From: an uncultured Devosia sp.
Lineage (GTDB): Bacteria; Pseudomonadota; Alphaproteobacteria; Rhizobiales; Devosiaceae
Direction of reading: 5' to 3'
DNA length: 8,616 nucleotides
Assembly: GCA_946480655.1 (NCBI GenBank)
Contig: CAMLKN010000093.1
Span: forward strand, 1-8,616
Shown here piece by piece: positions 1 through 7,469 of this stretch; the stretch's first letter is position 1; every line of letters starts with the position of its first letter. Under the pieces are notes generated by a model, which worked only from the letters and a program-made list of their open reading frames with translations, made no database searches and was not told where the DNA came from. Both the position numbers and the translations under genes were made by a program.

Positions 1-1229
1 GTTCGACCATTTCGGTCGAAGACGCCATCAAGTCGCTGGTGACCCTGTCGGCCAACGACATGGCCCGCGTCATCGCCGAGCATATCTCAGGCACCGAGAG
101 CAAGTTCGCCGAACGCATGACCGCCACGGCCCGCGCCATGGGCATGCGCAACACCACCTATCGCAACGCCTCGGGCCTGCCCGATGGCGGCCAGGTGACC
201 ACGGTGCGCGACCAGGCCATCCTGGGCATCGCCATCTACCAGCACTTCCCCAATTACTACGAGTTCTTCCAGACCACGTCCTTCCGCTATGGCGGCAAGA
301 CCTATGGCAACCACAATCGGGTCCTGGGCTATATGGGCGCCGTCGACGGCATCAAGACCGGCTATATCAACGCCGCCGGTTCGAACCTGCTGACCGCGGC
401 CCGCAAGGACAATCGCCACATCGTTGTCGTTGCCTTCGGTTTCAATTCCGCCGCAGCGCGTGACGAGAAGGTCCGCCAGCTGGTCTCGAACTATCTGAGC
501 AAGGGTCGCCGCGGCGACTACCTGCAGACCGCCATGGTTCCGCTGCCGGGCAGGCAGGGCAACACCCAGTTCGCGCTGGCCCAGCCGCGCAAGCCGACCT
601 TGTCCATGCCCACGCCCATGCCCGACTTCCGCCTCGCCGCGCTGGTCGCCGCCAATGGCGCCCAGCCTCAGGTAGCCGTTGCCGCGGCCGCGCCGGTCGC
701 CTTGCCCACCCCTGCCCCGACGGACCTCGGCCTTTCGCCGGCCGTGCAGGCTGCCAATGTACTGGCCGCGCCGACCCAGGCCGAAACGCCCTATCCCAGC
801 CAGGACGTCATCGGCGCCTGGCTCAGCGAGACCTACAACCTGGGCGCTCCACCCGCAGCTCTTGGCCAGACCGCGCCGTCCTCGCCTCTGCTGCCGCCGG
901 GTGACGTCAATGGCGGCGCCGGCAACACCGCCGGCCAGCCTGTCGACCTCATGCATTCCGGTTCGGTTGCCGATGCGGCACCGGTCAGTGGCTGGGTCGT
1001 CCAGATCGGCGCCGGCCCTTCTGAAGACAGCGCTCGCGCCATGCTCTCCGATGCAGCCGGCAAAGTCGGTTCGCTGGGTGACTTCCGCTCCTATGTCGAG
1101 CCCTTCGAAAAGAATGGCCAGATGTTCTACCGCGCCCGGTTCGTCGGCTTTGGCGACCGCGATGCAGCGACCACGATGTGCAATCGCCTCAAGGACCAGG
1201 ACATGGCGTGCCTTGCAATGCAGGGCTGA
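1..1229 (+). CDS. D-alanyl-D-alanine carboxypeptidase (peptidase S11) with C-terminal SPOR domain, 5' partial
   Basis: Periplasmic low-molecular-mass penicillin-binding protein. It should remove the terminal D-Ala from stem pentapeptides and so limit cross-linking. The frame is open from the left edge (first full codon at 3), so the true start, signal peptide and the SxxK catalytic serine lie outside the window. Two of the three penicillin-binding motifs are visible: SAN (S at 48-50) as SxN, and KTG at 354-362 within DGIKTGY. The usual PBP5_C beta domain is not evident after the catalytic domain. Instead there is an Ala/Pro-rich linker (about 560-980) leading to a SPOR domain (about 987-1223, starting SGWVVQIGA), which in this family binds glycan stripped of stem peptides and directs proteins to the septum. 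The SPOR domain ends with two cysteines (TTMCN and MACLA) that could form a disulfide. The family is clear; which dac paralogue it is cannot be told. Confidence 0.95.
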   Translation, partial: STISVEDAIKSLVTLSANDMARVIAEHISGTESKFAERMTATARAMGMRNTTYRNASGLPDGGQVTTVRDQAILGIAIYQHFPNYYEFFQTTSFRYGGKTYGNHNRVLGYMGAVDGIKTGYINAAGSNLLTAARKDNRHIVVVAFGFNSAAARDEKVRQLVSNYLSKGRRGDYLQTAMVPLPGRQGNTQFALAQPRKPTLSMPTPMPDFRLAALVAANGAQPQVAVAAAAPVALPTPAPTDLGLSPAVQAANVLAAPTQAETPYPSQDVIGAWLSETYNLGAPPAALGQTAPSSPLLPPGDVNGGAGNTAGQPVDLMHSGSVADAAPVSGWVVQIGAGPSEDSARAMLSDAAGKVGSLGDFRSYVEPFEKNGQMFYRARFVGFGDRDAATTMCNRLKDQDMACLAMQG

Positions 1230-1234
1230 CAGAA

Positions 1235-1279
1235 GCATCGGACCGAAAAATGCGACGCGGTTTTGGGTCCATCCGATGC
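1235..1279. repeat. Imperfect palindromic repeat downstream of the carboxypeptidase gene
   Basis: GCATCGGA (1235-1242) pairs with TCCGATGC (1272-1279). A looser inner match extends it, GACCGAAAA against TTTTGGGTC with one mismatch. It starts 5 bases after the stop codon. Its A-rich left arm, T-rich right arm and GC-rich centre resemble dispersed palindromic elements I associate with Hyphomicrobiales intergenic regions. The pairing is seen directly; the repeat family is recalled, not searched. It could help end or protect the upstream transcript, although no T tract follows it. Confidence 0.6.
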
Positions 1280-1294
1280 GAAAATGAAGAAACA

Positions 1295-1322
1295 CCGGCA
1301 CAGCGGGTCAACCGCTGGCCGG
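1295..1322. terminator. Strong GC-rich hairpin, possible terminator or mRNA 3'-end stabiliser
   Basis: CCGGC (1295-1299), a bulged A (1300) and CAGCGG (1301-1306) pair with CCGCTG (1312-1317) and GCCGG (1318-1322) around the loop GTCAA. That makes an 11-bp stem with one bulge, about 70 bases past the carboxypeptidase stop. No T run follows on the plus strand, so it is not a classic intrinsic terminator. It may protect the mRNA 3' end or act with another factor. A second hairpin, GGGCGG (1329-1334) with CCGCCC (1343-1348), follows directly. Confidence 0.4.
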
Positions 1323-1386
1323 ATGACCGGGCGGCCCACTCGCCGCCCACGGGGATGCAATTGGTGCTTGTGTATGGAGTAGCCCA

Positions 1387-1659
1387 ATGAGTGACCGAAA
1401 CGCCCTCATCGAACTGGCCAACTTCGTGGCCAGATCCCCCCTTGCCTCCCCGGACATGACGGTCCGCAACAAGGCCCTGAGCGGCATGACCGGCCGCATG
1501 GTGCCGCGCCAGAAGCGCTCGGTCGGTGACTTGCTTGGCGTGGTGATGGCCCTTTCCGCCCGGACCCGCCGCATGGCGCACGAACCGGTGCATGTCGAGA
1601 TCGACGTCTTTGCACCCGGCGGCAAGCGCGCGCTGCGCATGATGCTGGGACAGGACTAG
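1387..1659 (+). CDS. Hypothetical protein, 90 aa
   Basis: I do not recognise this protein. The ATG at 1387 has a good Shine-Dalgarno, GGAG at 1376-1379, with a 7-base spacer, which supports a real start. The product is small and basic in its middle (RMVPRQKRS, then SARTRRMAH). It has no signal peptide, no clear membrane segment and no cysteine. Between residues about 45 and 60 there is a short hydrophobic, possibly helical stretch (VGDLLGVVMAL), and the C-terminal part (VHVEIDVFAPGG) looks like beta strand. A soluble cytoplasmic protein, perhaps binding nucleic acid or a partner protein, would fit, but that is a guess. It follows the carboxypeptidase after a hairpin-rich 157-base gap and converges on the MATE gene. 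Confidence 0.7.
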   Translation: MSDRNALIELANFVARSPLASPDMTVRNKALSGMTGRMVPRQKRSVGDLLGVVMALSARTRRMAHEPVHVEIDVFAPGGKRALRMMLGQD

Positions 1660-1660
1660 C

Positions 1661-1762
1661 GCGCTTTCAGTAAAAGTGGTGTCCACTTTTGCGGTTCGAA
1701 AGCGTGACAAATCAAACAAGTAGAGCTCTCGTTCTGATCCCATCAGAACGAGAAATGCTCTA
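1661..1762. repeat. Composite intergenic palindromic repeat (two hairpins)
   Basis: Two inverted repeats sit side by side between the converging 90-aa gene and the MATE gene. The first has an outer stem CGCTTTC (1662-1668) with GAAAGCG (1698-1704), enclosing AAAAGTGG (1672-1679), loop TGT and CCACTTTT (1683-1690). The second has TAGAGC (1721-1726) with GCTCTA (1757-1762), enclosing CTCGTTCTGAT (1728-1738), loop CCC and ATCAGAACGAG (1742-1752). The inner arms are perfect. In the second hairpin the left arm has one base (T) where the right has four (AAAT), as if three bases were lost from the left arm. It resembles REP-like elements of Hyphomicrobiales genomes and could act as a two-way terminator here. 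Copy number in the genome cannot be seen from this window. Confidence 0.75.
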
Positions 1763-1778
1763 GGAGGATAGTGGCGTC

Positions 1779-3140
1779 CTATACGAGCGCCACGATTTCC
1801 TTGCGTTTCCAGACAAACTGGTACCAGCACGCCTGTAGCACCAGCATCATGGTGAAACTGGCCGCATAGGCCACCCAGATGCCTGTGAGCCCAAGGCTGG
1901 TCTGGCTGAGCCAGATGGCACCCGGCAACTCGATCAGCAGGATGCAGGCCAGCGACAGCGCCATCGGCGCATACACCGTTCCGCTGGCCCGCATGACACC
2001 GGAAAACACCACGCTGGCCCCGAAACACAGGATGCTCCACAGCACCACATGCAGCAGGGTTTCGGCCAAATCGACCACCGCTGGATCAGTGATGAACAGT
2101 GCCACCACATGCTGGCTGAAGAGATAAGCCAGGACGATCAGCCCGCCGGTGATGATCAGGTTGAGCACCAGAGCCGTTCGGGTGATGGCGCCGAGCTGGT
2201 GGTTCTGCCGCGCGCCGATCGCCTGCGCGGCGAAAATCGAGGCTGCGATGCCGATCGACATGGCCGGGAACTGCACGTAGCTCATCACCTGTCCCAGAGC
2301 GCCATAGGCGGCCGTCGCGTCCGACCCAAAGCGATTGACCAACCCCACGACGACTATGCCGGCGATGGATGAAATCACCATCTGCAGGCCCGCCGGCACG
2401 CCCAGTTTCAGGATCAGGCCCAGCAGCTTGAAGTCGGGGCGGATCATGGCGCCCAGCAGAACGTTGTCGGGCGCCAGGGGCATGTCGCGCAGGCGCATAT
2501 AGACGAACAGGAACACCAATACGGTCACAAAGCCCGCGATCATCGCGAAGGCCGCTGCGTTGACGCCCAATTGCGGCAAGCCGAACCAGCCCTGGATCAG
2601 GGCCGGGGTGACGACAAGACTCACCACAAGCGACAGGATTAGCGAAAACAGCGGGGTAATGGTGTCCCCCACCCCGCGCAGCACGGAAGTCACCACGAGA
2701 AACAGGAAGAACCCCGGCATGCCGATCAGCACGATGCGGGCATATCCGACGGCGATATGCCGAATATTGTCCGGCGCGCCAAGGACGGTGAGGATGTCCT
2801 CGGTCCATATTCCGCCCACGACCGACACAACAAGACCAAACACCAGCGCCGCGGCCAGCGACGACCCGGCCACCTGCTTGACCTTGTCGATGTTCTTGGC
2901 GCCCCAGGCCTGGCCGATCAGGATGGTCGACCCGGCCGACAGCCCGATCAGGAAGCTCATCAGGAAAAACATGATGGGGAAGAAAGTGGCCGTGGCCGCG
3001 AGGGCCTCGACCCCGATCATCTGACCGACATAGATCGAATTGATCGTGCCCGACAGCGCCTGCAGGATATTGGACGCCATCAGGGGGACGAGAAACAGGG
3101 CAAACCGCTGCCAAAGCGGTCGCGAGGAAAGCGGGTTCAT
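1779..3140 (-). CDS. MATE family efflux transporter
   Basis: Inner-membrane multidrug/toxin antiporter of the MATE superfamily (NorM/DinF-like). Such proteins export cationic or other small compounds in exchange for H+ or Na+; the substrate here is unknown. The 453 residues match the usual 440-480 and are strongly hydrophobic throughout, consistent with 12 membrane helices. The two-fold internal repeat is visible: GQAWGAKN (about 76-83) matches AQAIGARQN (about 305-313), and RGVGDTITP (about 155-163) matches RASGTVYAP (about 384-392). I chose the ATG at 3138-3140 because GGAG lies 6 bases upstream. A GTG at 3167 would add 9 residues but would put that Shine-Dalgarno inside the coding region. 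It is a single gene, convergent with the 90-aa gene and downstream of the tRNA on the same strand. No adjacent regulator gene is visible. Confidence 0.93.
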   Translation of the reverse strand: MNPLSSRPLWQRFALFLVPLMASNILQALSGTINSIYVGQMIGVEALAATATFFPIMFFLMSFLIGLSAGSTILIGQAWGAKNIDKVKQVAGSSLAAALVFGLVVSVVGGIWTEDILTVLGAPDNIRHIAVGYARIVLIGMPGFFLFLVVTSVLRGVGDTITPLFSLILSLVVSLVVTPALIQGWFGLPQLGVNAAAFAMIAGFVTVLVFLFVYMRLRDMPLAPDNVLLGAMIRPDFKLLGLILKLGVPAGLQMVISSIAGIVVVGLVNRFGSDATAAYGALGQVMSYVQFPAMSIGIAASIFAAQAIGARQNHQLGAITRTALVLNLIITGGLIVLAYLFSQHVVALFITDPAVVDLAETLLHVVLWSILCFGASVVFSGVMRASGTVYAPMALSLACILLIELPGAIWLSQTSLGLTGIWVAYAASFTMMLVLQACWYQFVWKRKEIVALV

Positions 3141-3412
3141 GTAACGCTCCGGAAAGCCGATCTTCACTACGTCACGGCGCGGGGCCCAGATCCGGCATAG
3201 AGGCTGAAAAATGATCAGACCGCCGGGGGGGACCTATTCACACCGCGCAAAATGCGGTGCCGGCTGGACGGGCGCTGAAGGCTCGGCAATGACGGCGGCC
3301 TGAATACGCCTCGCCTACAGCGCCGTCAATCGGGCCCGCGGGTCGCCTGCGGATGGAGGCAAGCCCACGGCCCACCGTCGCCCCGGAATGCCTGATTGAA
3401 ATTGTCGGAGAA
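3141..3412. other. Intergenic spacer between MATE gene and tRNA-Leu
   Basis: This 272-base spacer holds no gene I can support. It must contain the MATE promoter on the minus strand, but I see no convincing -35/-10 pair. There is a small inverted repeat, CACCGC (3241-3246) with GCGGTG (3254-3259). On the minus strand it lies downstream of the tRNA and might mark the 3' end of that transcript, though no T run follows. The stretch GGGGGGG at 3226-3232 is a notable G homopolymer. Confidence 0.4.
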
Positions 3413-3496
3413 TGGTGCCCCCCGCCGGACTCGAACCGGCACGCCTCGCGGCGGAGGATTTTGAGTCCTCTGCGTCTACCATTCCGCCAGAGGGGC
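3413..3496 (-). tRNA. tRNA-Leu (anticodon CAA)
   Basis: The minus strand folds as a class II tRNA. The acceptor stem is GCCCCTC with GGGGGGC, all pairs formed with one G-U, and discriminator A plus an encoded CCA end (3413-3415). The D arm is GCG/CGC around GAATGGTAGA. The anticodon stem is GAGGA/TCCTC around the loop CTCAAAA, giving anticodon CAA, which reads UUG. The long variable arm is CGCC-GCGA-GGCG, and the T arm is GCCGG-TTCGAGT-CCGGC. The long variable arm and the CAA anticodon identify leucine. It lies 78 bases downstream of the PBP1A stop on the same strand, so it may be transcribed on its own or processed from a read-through transcript. Confidence 0.97.
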
Positions 3497-3501
3497 ACGG
3501 G

Positions 3502-3545
3502 CTCGGTTCCTAGCCGAGAAGTCTGCGTCGCGCAACAGCTTGCGC
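3502..3545. other. Two short hairpins between mrcA and tRNA-Leu
   Basis: CTCGG (3502-3506) pairs with CCGAG (3514-3518), and GCGCAA (3530-3535) pairs with TTGCGC (3540-3545) around a 4-base loop. On the minus strand they follow the PBP1A stop and precede the 5' end of the tRNA. Neither has a T tract, so an intrinsic terminator is not shown. They could mark the mrcA 3' end or a processing site ahead of the tRNA. Confidence 0.35.
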
Positions 3546-3574
3546 ACATGATCCCACCGGTCTCAAGGCATCGG

Positions 3575-6082
3575 CTAGAGCAGGCTCTGCGCGGGTCCGA
3601 GCGAAGGATCGAGGAAGGTGCCATTGCCACTTGGTTGGGTCGTCGTAAACCGGCTGCCGCCTGGCGTCGTCACGAAACCCGAACCGTAATTCTGCTGCAT
3701 CATCTGCTCGCGCTGGATGGCATCGAAGGCCTGGATGTCGAGACCGATGACGGAGGTCATCAGGTTAGGCCCGGTCCCCGGCTTGAATGCCTCGGCAATC
3801 GCCGCCTCGCCCTCGAAAGCCTTGACGCCCGTCGAGGGGTTGATCCAGGCGGTGGTCATGCCGGTGGGCACGTTGAAGGGCGTGGGCGGTTTGCCCTGCA
3901 GCGCATTGGCCATGAAGCTGGTGAAGATCGGCACGGCCATGTCGCCGCCGGTGGAAGCAGACCCCATTGAGCGCGGCTGGTCGTAGCCAACATAGATGCC
4001 CACGGCCAGTTCCGGAGTGAAACCGACGAACCAGGCATCCTTGTAGTCGTTCGTGGTCCCGGTCTTTCCGGCCACCGGGCGGTTCAGGGCCCGCGCCTTT
4101 GTGCCGGTTCCGCGCTGCACCACGCCTTCCATCATCGAGGTGATCTGGTAAGCCGTCATCGGGTCGAGCACCTGCGGACGATTGTCGATGATGCGTGGCT
4201 CCCCCTGCCCGTGCCAGTTGGCAGCCTGGCAGCCGTCGCAGACCCTCTGGTCGTGACGATAGACAGTCGTCCCGTAACGGTCCTGTATCCGGTCGATCAG
4301 GGTAGGCACGATCTTGCGGCCGCCATTGGCAATGGTGGCGTAAGCCGCCGTCATGCGCATCGCCGTCGTCTCGCCCGCGCCCAGGGCCATGGCCAGCACC
4401 GGCTGCATATTGTCATAGATGCCGAAGAGCTGCGCGTAGTCGGCAATCAGCGGCATGCCGATGTCACGGGCGAGACGCACCGTCATCACGTTCCGGCTGC
4501 GTTCGATACCCCGGCGCAAGGTCTGGGGCCCGTAGAACTCCTGGGAATAGTTTTCCGGCCGCCAGACCGAACCGTCTCCCATGCGCACTTCCACCGGCGC
4601 ATCCAGCACCACCGAAGCGGGCGTATAGCCATTATCGAGCGCGGCAGCATAGACGATCGGCTTGAATGAGGACCCCGGTTGGCGCAGCGCCTGCGTGGCG
4701 CGGTTGAATTCGCTTTCGGCAAACGAGAATCCACCGACCATGGCCAGCACGCGCCCCGTCCGCGGGTCCATGGCAACCAGGGCGCCCTCGATCTCCGGCA
4801 CCTGTTCAAGCGTATAGACCCCGTCCTGCCCGGCGACGGGCGAGACATAGACCACGTCGCCCACTTTGAGGATGTCCTGGACCGGCTTGGACACCCACTT
4901 GATTTCCGGGCCTGAAAGGACGCCTTCGATCCGGTCGTCGGTGACAGCACCATCGGCGTCATTTTCCGGCCTAAGGCCAATGCGGGCCTGGTTGTTGCCC
5001 ACTTCGAGGACGACGGCGAGTTGCCATTCCGGCACGTCGCTCAGCGGCTCGATGGCCGCGACCGCAAGGCCCCAGTCTTCGCCCAGTTCGACACTGGCAA
5101 CCGGCCCGCGGAAACCGCGCTTGTGGTCGAAATCGATGAGCCCGTCCATCAGCGCGCGGCGTGCATATTCCTGCAGGCGCGGCTCAAGGGTCGTACGCAC
5201 GGACAGACCGCCGCCATAAAGCTGGTCCTCGCCATAGAGCTTGGCCAGTTCGCGGCGCACTTCCTCGGTGAAATACTCAGCCGAATAGAGCTGGCTGCCG
5301 GCCGCGCGCGGAATGACGTTGAGCGGCTCCTGCTTGGCGGCGGCCGCCTCCTCATAGGTCACGTAGCCATTCTCGACCATGCGGTCGATCACCCAGTTGC
5401 GCCGCTCGATGGCGGCTTCGGTGCGGCGGTAGGGGTGATAGTTGTTCGGCCCCTTGGGCAATGCCGCGATGTAGGCGGCTTCCGGCAGCGTCAGTTGATA
5501 CAGCGCCTTGTCGAAATAGTTCAGCGCCGCCGCGGCTATGCCGTAGGAATTGAGGCCAAGGAAAATCTCATTGAGATAGAGCTCGAGGATCTTGTCCTTG
5601 GAGAAAGTCGACTCGATCCGCAGCGCGAGCACGGCTTCCTGGATTTTCCGGTCCCAGGTCTGTTCCGAGGTCAGCAGGAAGTTCTTGGCCACCTGCTGGG
5701 TGATGGACGAACCGCCACCCTGGATCGCGCTATTGCCGTCCATCCGCGCGACGAGATTGTCCCGCAAAGCGCGAATGACACCGTCCACCGCAATGCCGCT
5801 GTGGCTGTAGAAGTCCTTGTCCTCCGCCGACAAGAACGCCTGGACCACCAGCGGCGGCACTGTCTCGATTGGCTGGAACAGCCGCCGCTCGCGCGCATAT
5901 TCGGCCAGCAAGGTGCCGTCTGCGGCATGGACGCGTGTCGTTACCGGCGGCTGATAGTCCTTGAGGACGGTATAGTCAGGCAACTGCGCGGCCACGGCCG
6001 CCAGATAGACAGCCGCCGCAGCGACCCCGCCCAAGGCGAGGAACATGCCGAAACCGAAGAGCCAGCCAAGCAGGCGAAACAT
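3575..6082 (-). CDS. mrcA: Penicillin-binding protein 1A (bifunctional transglycosylase/transpeptidase)
   Basis: Class A PBP of the inner membrane. It polymerises lipid II into glycan and cross-links stem peptides in the periplasm. The 835 residues have the expected order. A membrane anchor spans about residues 5-32. The GT51 domain shows EDKDFYSHSG (catalytic E87), GGSSITQQ (123-130), RKIQE (145-149) and LELYLNEIFLG (166-176). An OB-like insert spans about 325-430. The transpeptidase domain has S471-SF-K474 (SxxK), S529-R-N (SxN) and K673-TGT. The only two cysteines form a CxxC (C615, C618) inside the transpeptidase domain and could form a disulfide. The ATG at 6082 has GGAGG 10 bases upstream, a slightly long spacer. 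It lies 84 bases downstream of the amidase on the same strand, a likely operon, with a possible promoter of its own in the gap. Confidence 0.97.
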   Translation of the reverse strand: MFRLLGWLFGFGMFLALGGVAAAAVYLAAVAAQLPDYTVLKDYQPPVTTRVHAADGTLLAEYARERRLFQPIETVPPLVVQAFLSAEDKDFYSHSGIAVDGVIRALRDNLVARMDGNSAIQGGGSSITQQVAKNFLLTSEQTWDRKIQEAVLALRIESTFSKDKILELYLNEIFLGLNSYGIAAAALNYFDKALYQLTLPEAAYIAALPKGPNNYHPYRRTEAAIERRNWVIDRMVENGYVTYEEAAAAKQEPLNVIPRAAGSQLYSAEYFTEEVRRELAKLYGEDQLYGGGLSVRTTLEPRLQEYARRALMDGLIDFDHKRGFRGPVASVELGEDWGLAVAAIEPLSDVPEWQLAVVLEVGNNQARIGLRPENDADGAVTDDRIEGVLSGPEIKWVSKPVQDILKVGDVVYVSPVAGQDGVYTLEQVPEIEGALVAMDPRTGRVLAMVGGFSFAESEFNRATQALRQPGSSFKPIVYAAALDNGYTPASVVLDAPVEVRMGDGSVWRPENYSQEFYGPQTLRRGIERSRNVMTVRLARDIGMPLIADYAQLFGIYDNMQPVLAMALGAGETTAMRMTAAYATIANGGRKIVPTLIDRIQDRYGTTVYRHDQRVCDGCQAANWHGQGEPRIIDNRPQVLDPMTAYQITSMMEGVVQRGTGTKARALNRPVAGKTGTTNDYKDAWFVGFTPELAVGIYVGYDQPRSMGSASTGGDMAVPIFTSFMANALQGKPPTPFNVPTGMTTAWINPSTGVKAFEGEAAIAEAFKPGTGPNLMTSVIGLDIQAFDAIQREQMMQQNYGSGFVTTPGGSRFTTTQPSGNGTFLDPSLGPAQSLL

Positions 6083-6122
6083 CTGGTCAGTGCCTCCGGA
6101 CCGCGTCGGCGGTCAGATGGGA

Positions 6123-6151
6123 ATCATAGCAGAAGCCGGCGGCCATGTGGA
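6123..6151 (-). promoter_or_regulatory. Candidate sigma70-type promoter for mrcA
   Basis: In the 84-base gap after the amidase, the minus strand reads TCCACA (6146-6151), 17 bases, then TATGAT (6123-6128). These match TTGACA at 4 of 6 and TATAAT at 5 of 6 positions, about 40 bases upstream of the mrcA ATG. It would allow PBP1A expression apart from the amidase. A small inverted repeat, GTGGA/TCCAC (6147-6160), overlaps the -35 element. The call rests on sequence match alone. Confidence 0.4.
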
Positions 6152-6166
6152 TTGTTCCACCCATGT

Positions 6167-7396
6167 TCACGGCTCTTCCTCGAGGCTGTCGAAATAGGTG
6201 GAAATACCCCGGGCGATCGCCTCCGCCGTGCGGTCCCGCCAATCCGATTGCATCAGGTTGGCGATATCGCTGGCATTGGAGAGGAACCCCAGCTCCACCA
6301 GCACAGACGGCACGTCCGGCGCCTGCAGCACGAAGAAATCGGCCTGCCGCACTGGGAACCGCCGCAGGGCGACGCTGGGCTCGAGCTGATGCACGATGGA
6401 CTGCGCTGCCATGAAGGACTGCACCCGCATTTCGCGCCGCATCAGGTCGAGCAGGATATCCACCACTTCGGGCGCCATCGTCGTGGGCATGGCGAAACCG
6501 GCAATCACATCCGAGGCGTTTTCATTGTCGGCCAGCACCTTGTCGAGCACGTCGGTCGCATTCTCGTCGCGCGTATAGACCGACGCGCCCCGGATTTCCG
6601 GCTGCTGGAAACTGTCGGCATGAATGGAGATGAACAGATCGGCCTTGTTCGAACGCGCCAGGTCCACGCGTTCCTCGAGGCGAAGATAGGAATCATCTTC
6701 GCGCGTCAGCGCCACGTCGAAGCGCCCCGAGGCGACGAGCAGTTCCTGCAGGCGCAGCGAAAAGGCCAGCACAATGTCCTTTTCCTTGACGCCGTCGGAC
6801 GTCTCGGCACCACTGTCGATCCCACCATGGCCCGGATCGATGACGACCAGCGGGCGGCTTTCGATGGGCAGTTCCGATCCTCCCGCGGGCGTCGAGACAG
6901 CCGGCGCCACGCTCTCGGACGCCAGCTTGTCGCGTTCGACATTGGCAGCGAATTCTTCCGCGGTCGCCGGAATGATGTCGACGACCAGCCGGGCGGGCTG
7001 CCCGTCGAATGCGTCGAGCACGTAGGCCTGCTGCACCTGGGCCGGGCCGGTCAATGTCAGCGTTGTCCGCACGCGATCGGCGGCGGCCTGTTCAATGGCA
7101 TAGGCGGAAATCAGCCCCCCTTCGCCCGCCTCGCCCATTGGCTCTGGCACGGAAAAGGTTCCCGCCCGCACGTCCACCGCCAGGCGTTGGGGCTCATCGA
7201 GAGAGACAAAGGAGAATTCGGTGCGCTCAGCCAGGTCGACAACGAGGCGGGCGCGATCCTCGGTGGCCGTCACCCGCGCATCGATGACATTGGGGAGCGG
7301 CGGCAGCGGCGCCGCGTCCTGGGCCTGCGCGGCCGCAAGGCAGGCGAGCCAGGCGAGAACGCCAAGGCAGAGGTGTATCAGAAAATGTCGGGGCAA
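6167..7396 (-). CDS. amiC: N-acetylmuramoyl-L-alanine amidase, AMIN + Amidase_3 domains
   Basis: Periplasmic zinc amidase that cuts the bond between N-acetylmuramic acid and L-Ala, splitting septal peptidoglycan for daughter-cell separation. From the TTG start proposed here (409 aa): a signal peptide, with hydrophobic core LIHLCLGVLAWLACLAA and probable cleavage after AQA; an AMIN domain (about 35-145); a linker; and Amidase_3 (about 183-405). Zinc and catalytic residues are visible as H190 in IDPGHGG, E205 in KEKDI, H259 in SIHADS and E368 in LVELGF. The frame is open upstream to a GTG at 7507 (446 aa). Those extra 37 codons have only about 62% G/C in third positions and include ATA, AGG and TCT. 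They also overlap a candidate promoter and have no clear Shine-Dalgarno, so I prefer the short form. The TTG itself has only a weakly placed GGGAG, 12 bases upstream, so the start is uncertain. The symbol follows the usual alphaproteobacterial name. Confidence 0.93.
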   Translation of the reverse strand: MPRHFLIHLCLGVLAWLACLAAAQAQDAAPLPPLPNVIDARVTATEDRARLVVDLAERTEFSFVSLDEPQRLAVDVRAGTFSVPEPMGEAGEGGLISAYAIEQAAADRVRTTLTLTGPAQVQQAYVLDAFDGQPARLVVDIIPATAEEFAANVERDKLASESVAPAVSTPAGGSELPIESRPLVVIDPGHGGIDSGAETSDGVKEKDIVLAFSLRLQELLVASGRFDVALTREDDSYLRLEERVDLARSNKADLFISIHADSFQQPEIRGASVYTRDENATDVLDKVLADNENASDVIAGFAMPTTMAPEVVDILLDLMRREMRVQSFMAAQSIVHQLEPSVALRRFPVRQADFFVLQAPDVPSVLVELGFLSNASDIANLMQSDWRDRTAEAIARGISTYFDSLEEEP

Positions 7397-7469
7397 AACG
7401 TCGACCGGCTCCCAAAGCTCCGAACCGCTAGATGCCGCTGTCTTGCGGCGATTCTTCGGCAGATGTGGC

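Noticed and set aside
87..1301. A 404-codon open frame on the minus strand, antisense to the carboxypeptidase
   Set aside because: The plus-strand frame has clear SxN, KTG and SPOR motifs; the antisense product is low-complexity G/A/R-rich sequence.
2086..3114. A 342-codon minus-strand frame inside the MATE gene
   Set aside because: Same strand but another frame; the MATE frame has the membrane helices and internal repeat, this one has no membrane or family pattern.
3413..3496. tRNA-Leu 3' end as an attachment site for an integrated element
   Set aside because: No integrase gene and no second copy of the tRNA end were seen in the window; the MATE gene beyond it looks like ordinary chromosome.
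3238..3630. A 130-codon minus-strand frame covering the tRNA
   Set aside because: Its WRNGRRRGLKILRREACRFES-type core is the translation of tRNA-Leu itself, a known type of false gene call.
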